The notes under the pieces were generated by a model. It made no database searches. It was not told the DNA's origin and saw nothing but the letters and a program-made list of their open reading frames with translations. From Spinacia oleracea (taxonomy: Eukaryota; Streptophyta; Magnoliopsida; Caryophyllales; Amaranthaceae), in assembly GCF_020520425.1 (NCBI RefSeq), contig NC_079487.1, forward strand, positions 126,316,385-126,380,384: 64,000 nucleotides of DNA. The letters run 5' to 3'. Below are positions 57,563-64,000 of the stretch, one piece after another. The first letter of the stretch is position 1, and every line of letters begins with the position of its first letter. The position numbers and the translations under genes were made by a program.

Positions 57563-58296
57563 TGTCCGCACCCAAAAAAAAAAGTTGCTACCTATCATTG
57601 AACCCATGACCTCTCATTTGTTAATGCTAAGTTTATCCATCACTCCAAAGATACAACTTATGACTCTAAAACAATGGAAAAAGAGAGAAGTCGTTCTTTG
57701 AATGTATAAAAATTTAATGCCCCAAATTTATGTACTCCGTATTTGAGTAACAACTTATGATAATAATTTTTTTTCTTTATTTATTCATTTAATATATCTT
57801 TTCTAGAAATTTATTTAGATTAACCATACAATCATGAAATTAACAAAGAAAAGAAAAGGAAAAAAAATGTTGCCTTTTCTTTTAGCTAATCAAATATGTG
57901 TTTTTTCCTCTAAAAATATAATTCGTAACTTAATATATAATTGTAATTAACAAATTTCTTATAAGTTCCAAGTAAAGTAGTAAAAAATAAATAAAGTTTT
58001 GCACAAATTAAGAAAATTACTCCCAATTTTATTCACTGATTGTTGTTTAACCAATTTTATTCTTAAACTACATATATAATGAAATTCATATTATTCTCAA
58101 ACTGCGTATATAAAGTAATTTATAAGAAATTTGAAATGAATAAAAAATCAAACTATATGCAACACTCCGGGGCATCTGCGCCACTAACTAGTTATTTCTT
58201 GAATCCCTCTATACCTAACATCCCCTTAGTACTTAGGGTAGATTTTGTTAAATATCATAAAGGTATTCATTATGTAGCTGATTAGTTCTTCTGATA

Positions 58297-60000
58297 GTTG
58301 TTAAGAGACACGAGATTAGCAGTAAACGTCTTAGCCTTTTCGAATATTGATATAACATATATATAATACAATGTACACAATCCTAACACCACATAAGCTC
58401 CTAAACCTAATAACATTAAGAAACTTTACATAATACAAAACTCTGGAATTATATTTATAGTATAATTCTTAATACTCCCCCTCAAGATGGAGCATGTAAA
58501 CATGAATGCCTTGAATATAACTAAATAACATATAATCTGCCTATGAAGATTTGAAACCAAAAGCCCGTAAGGCACTAGAAAACTTCGCAAACCTCTATCT
58601 AGGAGCGTGTCTTAAGCGATATAAAGACTTACGCAACCTTTAGACCTTCCCAGGAATTGGATGACTGTATCCCGGTGGAAATTGCATATAAACTTCTTCC
58701 TCCTGATCACCATGTAGGAAGACATTATGAACATCCATCTGATGTAAATTGTACCTATTTTTGCTACAGGAACAAAAGTTTCATTATAATCAATAACCTC
58801 AACTTGGCCGTTGCCAAACACCACCAGCGTCCTTTAAGACGTTCCACTATTGACTTGTCCGTGTATTTTATTTTATACACCTAACCATTACCAATAGCTT
58901 TCTTACTTTCTTACTGGGAGGAAGGTCCTCTACTGGCCATGTACCACTGCGCTCAAGAGCGTAAATCTCCTCTTGCATGCCTTACGCCAACTTGGATGTT
59001 TCATTGCCCCCTTAAAAGAAGGTGGTTCCTTCCCATATGTAATAGTTGTTAGAAAACATTTATGCTTTTCAGAAAATTTATCAAAATCAACCTAACAAGC
59101 TAGGAAAAGGTGTACCCGAGGAATGTGATGGAGGAGGAACAATTGATGGAGAAGGGTCTATATTTTCGACAATAGCAGTATTAGTTACATAACCTCGAAG
59201 TTTTGTTGATGGAGTTTTCTTACGATGACCACGACCTGACGACGCTTCCATATTATACTCAACATTATCCGTGCTCCCCCTTGACGCTAGAGGAGTAGAC
59301 GCATCACAATCGTATGCACCAATACGAACCGACAACGATGATGGGGAAGTGGGCTTCTCTGAATTATGCTGATCAATGCCCATAGGCACGCTGCCTGCAG
59401 CAGGTGCAGCAGCTACATCACTCGCTGCAACAGTAGGTATATACTGCCTGCAGCAGCTGTATCATGCACTCGCGTCAGCAGCCCGAGCGTCTGCCAGACT
59501 GTGTGCAGAATGTTGCACGGCCTTCTTGCGTGTGTAAACTTGCAGAGCACCCTGCTGCCTCGTTACAGCACTCAAAGCTGCAGTCTCCATATGCCCAGCA
59601 GGCACGTGCCTTCAACTGGGGATGCAGTACCTGTACGGACCAGATTGTCGCCCAATATATCCTGCCCCACATTACTTACGTCGTCGTCTTCCCGCAATAT
59701 TGGTTGACTAAAAAATTGTTCCCAAAAATCTCTCGTATCATCTGGAAGTGACTCAATCCACGGAAAATTATCTTCAACAAACTGCACATCACGACTTACG
59801 AAGAACTCATTTGTTTCCAAATCTTAAAGACGCCAATACACGACAAGGCTAAATCGTTTAGGATTGTGTACATTGTATTATATATATGTTATATCAATAT
59901 AGGAAAAGGCTAAGCCGTTTACTCCTAAACCTAATAACATTAAGAAACTATACATAAAACAAAACTCTGGAATTATATTTACAGTATAATTCCTAATATT
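58297..60000 (-). mobile_element. Ty1/copia LTR retrotransposon fossil
   Basis: Related terminal repeat pieces lie at about 58,297-58,472 and 59,830-60,000 (shared CCTAAACCTAATAACATTAA and AAAACTCTGGAATTATATTT), with a purine-rich tract beside the left one. Between them, on the minus strand, are pieces of a copia-type polyprotein (integrase C-terminal/linker region and start of the reverse transcriptase). Much of the interior is missing. Broken in several places; an old, dead copy. Confidence 0.8.
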
Positions 60001-60326
60001 CCATCAAAAAAAATATATAAAAAATGGCGCTTTGTTGAGTTTGTTTGCCGGTGAATAGTTAATGGACTTAAGCTAGATGTACTTCAATCTAAAACGAGAA
60101 TTCTGATGTAATCCACTAATCCTTCGATATTTGAATGGAGCATGTAGTCCTTGATCCCAAATCTATCGTTAACTAATCCAATTACTTAATAACATATGTT
60201 TAGTCCTTTCTTTTTAAGTTGTATTTATTCCAGGAGGACTCATTGTGACTTGTGAGCATTGGTGTGTATGTTAAGCAAAGCAAGAGTTGCGACTGTATTT
60301 TCAGAATTTGGATTCATAAGTCATAT

Positions 60327-60585
60327 ACTTCTTCCGTTCTTATTTAGTTGACACATTTCTTTAGTCACGTTTCCCAATGCACATTTTTTATCACTAATAT
60401 CTATCATTATGTAAAAGATAAAATTATAAAAAGTTGATATGAAAATATTTATCAAAACAAGTTTAACAAGATCGCACATGACTATATTTTACCCTACGCA
60501 TAAATAACAAAATCCATTCAAAAGATGGTGTATGAATAGTTCTAAAGTCAAACTGTGTCAACTAAATAAGAACGGAGGAAAGATT
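60327..60585. mobile_element. Stowaway-like MITE
   Basis: Left ACTTCTTCCGTTCTTATTTA, right AATAAGAACGGAGGAAAG. Same family as 53,531-53,793. Confidence 0.7.
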
Positions 60586-60599
60586 TGACGTTTTAGTCT

Positions 60600-61880
60600 T
60601 GATAGTTTGACCTTACTAATATTGGAACTTACTACTCGTACGTCACTATGATTTCTGACCTTCTGGGTTATTCAAACTTTTCATTTAGCTCAAATTTCCT
60701 AGTTGGAACCTGGGCACTCCGACATGGATGCGGAGTTATGGACAGTTGGGCACTTGCCACTTCTCTTTTGGGTAAAAACACTATATATTTTAATTATTTA
60801 GCTGGTCTGACACTTATCATACGTACTCGTGTGATATCTGATACGGGTTACTGGGTCATAGAGCGGAGTGTGTATGATCACTGCTGAGGCATTGCTATTT
60901 GATAAAGGAGAGTAATTGTTTTGTACCAGTTAGGAAATTGCTATGTTCTAGTTATACATTACTCCCTACCTCTCTACAAATTCAAATCGACTCCACATAC
61001 TGTTAGCATCTTGGTGAGTGCAGGGAACCAGGGACTAAAAGGATATCCTTGATTTACTTTCTTCAAACCTTCATCCTTGGAAATCTCGTTGTTCAAATAT
61101 TTGGTCTTTAATAAATTCAGTAATTGACCCTTGTGATATGCTAATTAGGGGTCCACATCACGTTAGTGTTTGATCATTTCATGTACCTTTGCTGTGTATT
61201 TGCTCGATTGTGGCGTGTCTTGTGATTCTTGAGCAGTTGAGCATAGGATAGAAGCGTGACTTACAAGTGTGTAACTAGGAGAGTTGCATCAATATATTTC
61301 CTGTTGGGCAATGTCAGATCATAGAATTTTCATGCTTTTAGGTTTTCCTTGTTTTACAAAAAGCACCTTCACTGAATCGCTGATTCTAGATTTGAGTATA
61401 AGATCCAAAGCAAGACTTGTTGTTCTATGTAATGGTTTGAAATCACTAACTCAATCTATGTTGTTCATATACTTGGTTTCAAATTTCAAAGCCTTTAGCT
61501 CGTTGTCTCTTACATATTTGTGAGATCATTGTTCGAAATGTGGGGTGTTAAGCAACTGAATTCACATGGTATTTGAGACTGAAAGATGTTGTATTAAAAT
61601 TTCAGGCTCGTGATTCATTCGTTTACTTTTTTACAGCGCCAAACAACAACTGTTCAAGTACAACCCTTATCAAGACCAATCTGAGGAGGTTCTAATGTAA
61701 GCACCCTTACTCTTAAGTGATAATTCTGATAAACCTTTCTCCATTTGTTCACCAAATACACAAGATTCCATGACTTCTGGATCTGTTGTTAATACATTAT
61801 TTCATCCATGTACTCCAGAATCCAAACATCAGAATAATAATACTGAGTTCCTGAAGTGCGATGTGGACAAAATCTGAAAA
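60600..61880. other. Intergenic within the snRNA cluster
   Basis: No intact gene. Some stretches resemble flanks of other U2 units. An exon-like piece at about 61,608-61,699 has two open frames and is not identified. Confidence 0.35.
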
Positions 61881-61889
61881 TAAGGAGTT

Positions 61890-61941
61890 GTACCACATTG
61901 AAAATATAATAGGAGATTACAGTAACTACAGGAAATAAAAG
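61890..61941 (+). promoter_or_regulatory. U2 copy 2 promoter
   Basis: GTACCACATTG at 61,890-61,900 (9 of 11 to the USE) and AAATAAAA near 61,933-61,940. Gap of about 33 nt; RNA start 32 nt further. Confidence 0.8.
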
Positions 61942-61965
61942 CCAAGAATTGAGTTTGAACAAATC

Positions 61966-62162
61966 ATACCTTTCTCGGCCTTTTGGCTAAGATCAAGTGT
62001 AGTATTTGTTCTTATCAGTTTAATATCTGATACGTGGACCAATGGTCCACAACGATATTAAATTTATTTTTTAAGGGAGAAGTCCCATCACAGTAGCTTG
62101 CTGCTGGGGTCTTCAAGCGTCGCCCATGCGTTGCACTATTGCATGGGCCTGGCGCACCCCAC
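61966..62162 (+). ncRNA. U2: U2 spliceosomal snRNA gene, copy 2
   Basis: Nearly identical to copy 1 at 41,259: same 5' end, GTAGTA branch-pairing box, stem-loops and Sm region. Differences include GTAGTATTTG for GTAGTATCTG, CACAACGATA for CACAATGATA, an extra A in GGGAGAAGTCCC and CGTCGCCCATG for CGTTGCCCATG. About 197 nt, with a good promoter. Likely functional. Confidence 0.94.
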
Positions 62163-62949
62163 TAATTCTATATCAATATTCTTATAAAATAGTTGTATTT
62201 TACAGGACATGAAATTTCTACTGATATATCTTAATTTTTACAGAATAGTACTTCATCTTAAATTTGTTAAGTTCAAGGGACTGTTTTCAGAAGCTTCTGT
62301 TCTTTCCCATGTTTGATTATTTACAAGAGTATACTTTTATAGATTGTATTTGCAATGTTTTATGGCTCCAAATGAAAAAACTAGATGTCTTATTAATTAT
62401 GGGAAGTTTTATGTTTAAGATGGTTTTCGTTTAGTAAACATATCATAACCAAGTCAATATTTGGAATCAAGTAAGTTAACTAGAAGTAAACATTTTGATG
62501 ACATAATTCTAAAGAACTCTTTATCTAACTCTTTATCTTATACTCGTAATTACGTTGTTGAGGAAATTTTAGGCCCCTTTAGAAGGTTCAGTTCCACATT
62601 TCTACTCCCATCACAAAATTCTATTTAAACTTAGCAATTTGTAATTTTATGATTTTTTCAAAGCGTTCAATTGCATCTTTTGTTATATCTATTTCTGGTT
62701 ATTACATACATTTACAAATCAGCAAAAAAGAACAAAACCGGTATTACAGTTGTATAAAAATTTCAGTGGATAAATCCAACACGATGCTGTTGGTGTTCTT
62801 ACTGTGAATAATACCTGTTCGATTTTTATTATTGTTAGGTTGTAGATCTTGTGTGCTTGCAGAATTGAGTACATTTGCATCAATATATCTTAATATTTCA
62901 GCCCCATATTGGTTAGTTTTATTTATATTGTCACACTCATCAAAGTATT

Positions 62950-63040
62950 CTCTCTTTGGAGACATCTGATAAATTTGGAACAGTACGGAGAAGGTAGCAT
63001 GGCCCCCAAGCAAGAATGACACGCTCGCGAGAAATGGTCC
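62950..63040 (+). pseudogene. Decayed U6 snRNA
   Basis: CTCTCTTTGGAGACATCTGA, AATTTGGAACAGTACGGAGA, GGTAGCATGGCCCCCAAGCA, then GAAATGGTCC. Small deletions, a changed ACAGAGA box (ACGGAGA) and no T-run terminator. Confidence 0.88.
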
Positions 63041-63175
63041 GTTTATTCCTGTATGCAAACGTTTTAATTCGCCAATAATACAAAAGTTATATCACTTTTC
63101 TAACTGTGCTGCTAATTATGCAAAGACATCTATTGAGAGAATGAACTCACGAGTAGTAAGTGGTTAAGTGGTTGA

Positions 63176-63233
63176 TTTATTGTTTTTTATTCAATTCTCT
63201 CTTAAACACCAAAAACTGGTGTTTGATAAATAT
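63176..63233. mobile_element. Solo end of the Tourist-like family of 36,958
   Basis: TTTTTTATTCAATTCTCTC..TAAACACC, then GGTGTTTGATAAATATTCTC followed by TTA. It matches the right end of the 893-bp element near 37,790-37,850; the left end is missing. Confidence 0.65.
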
Positions 63234-63877
63234 TCTCTTAGGCAGTATGGAGTTTTATAAACAGTTTTGAAGCTCATTGTTAGGTGTGTGTGCGCGCAAC
63301 CAATTGTACTCAATTGTACGTGAGAGCGTCCAACTTGTGTAATGTATCATTTTGATTAGAGTAATATTCTGTGCATGCTCTGCTGAGGGATTTCGAAGAA
63401 CTCTGTTGATAAATTGATTTCCTAGCTTCTACGTTACTCTTACCTCTGTGAATAATCAGACGACTCCACGTAGCATAGGAAGACCAATTCATTCATTTAA
63501 GTTCGCATGTGGGTAATGGGTTCATAATGAAACTTTCAGAACCTTTGTTGAGTATAAACCAAGGACTAAGACTCTAAGAGGATACCCTAGTAAATATGTT
63601 TGGTTTTAATTTTAAAGGGAGAGGGAGGGGAGGAAGCAGGAAGGAGTTGGCTTGCTAATTCTTTCCAGTTCAATTCCATTCCCCCAATTTATAACAAGGT
63701 AGAATAGATCCTGATTTCTCCTTTCCTTCCCTAAATTCTTCATCCAAAATCCACTTCATATCTTCATCTGTCATTGTAGTGTTGTTGATTGCCATTTTCA
63801 GAACATGATGCCAAGAAGATAATACTTGTTGCTTCTGCCTTGCATCAGTACATCATGGGAAATCCTCTACAGTTAGT

Positions 63878-63928
63878 TACCCACATTTGCAGGTCAAATA
63901 AAGGGTTGAAATGACCAGAAAATAAATA
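63878..63928 (+). promoter_or_regulatory. U2 copy 3 promoter
   Basis: TACCCACATTT at 63,878-63,888 (partial USE) and AATAAATA at 63,921-63,928. The gap is 32 nt and the RNA starts 25-32 nt after the TATA box. Confidence 0.75.
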
Positions 63929-63952
63929 GAGGTATGTGAAACTATACAAATC

Positions 63953-64000
63953 ATACCTTTCTCGGCCTTTTGGCTAAGATCAAGTGTAGTATCTGTTCTT
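63953..64000 (+). ncRNA. U2: U2 snRNA gene, copy 3, cut by the window end
   Basis: ATACCTTTCTCGGCCTTTTG continuing to GTGTAGTATCTGTTCTT, the first 48 nt of U2, without any change from copy 1. The rest lies outside the window. Confidence 0.95.

Noticed and set aside
59366-59751. Plus-strand open frames in 59.3-59.8 kb
   Set aside because: Antisense shadows of the minus-strand copia fossil.
60640-60870. Possible split U2 remnant (TTTCTGACCTTCTGGG, then ATATCTGATACGGG)
   Set aside because: Two short matches 190 bp apart with no promoter; too weak to list as a feature.

Overview
The window is plant nuclear DNA: AT-rich, with intron-bearing genes, tRNA-derived SINEs, Stowaway/Tourist/hAT/CACTA elements and plant-type snRNA promoters. 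The recurrent 'tactccgta' words inside MITE relics and the protein sequences suggest a Caryophyllales species, perhaps Amaranthaceae (beet/spinach/quinoa group). That placement is inference; no species can be fixed from the sequence alone.

Left part (1-27,000): conventional protein genes separated by repeats. On the minus strand lie a complete 14-exon nucleobase-ascorbate transporter (NAT6-like, 3,926-7,807, 540 aa) and a complete 5-exon LSM12-like Lsm/AD-domain protein (12,838-18,913, 181 aa). The first intron of the latter has the hallmarks of a U12-type AT-AC intron. On the plus strand lies a 4-exon TRICHOME BIREFRINGENCE-LIKE O-acetyltransferase (25,058-26,931, 467 aa). Between them are MITEs, SINEs, a long inverted repeat (19,638-20,321) and a poly(A)-tailed retroelement or retrocopy with an unrecognised 264-aa ORF (22,026-23,500).

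Right part (28,000-64,000): almost no protein coding, but a large cluster of spliceosomal snRNA and U3 snoRNA genes. Intact or near-intact copies: U1 (x2, minus), U2 (x2 plus one cut by the window end, plus), U3 (x1, minus), U5 (x3, minus), U6 (x2, plus). Many decayed copies are interspersed. U2 and U6 are always on the plus strand; U1, U3 and U5 always on the minus strand. The best preserved cassette, 52,303-55,903, has the order U2-U5-U1-U3-U6 in 3.6 kb, although its U2 and U6 are broken. Most intact genes have an upstream sequence element (USE, RTCCCACATCG-like) and a TATA box. The USE-TATA gap is about 31-33 nt for U1, U2 and the best U5 (Pol II type) and about 23-25 nt for U6 and U3 (Pol III type). 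Flanking DNA is duplicated along with the genes, so the cluster grew by segmental duplication. Later insertions (a CACTA element, a Tourist-like element, a Stowaway MITE, an AT microsatellite) can be read against the sister copy lacking them. No U4 gene was seen. The cluster runs off the right edge, since a U2 gene starts at 63,953.

A 5' fragment of an ICln (pICln) gene, a chaperone of snRNP assembly, sits at the left of the main block (31,341-31,690) but looks broken. A decayed Ty1/copia fossil lies at 58,297-60,000. Most other open frames in the window are random or shadow frames.
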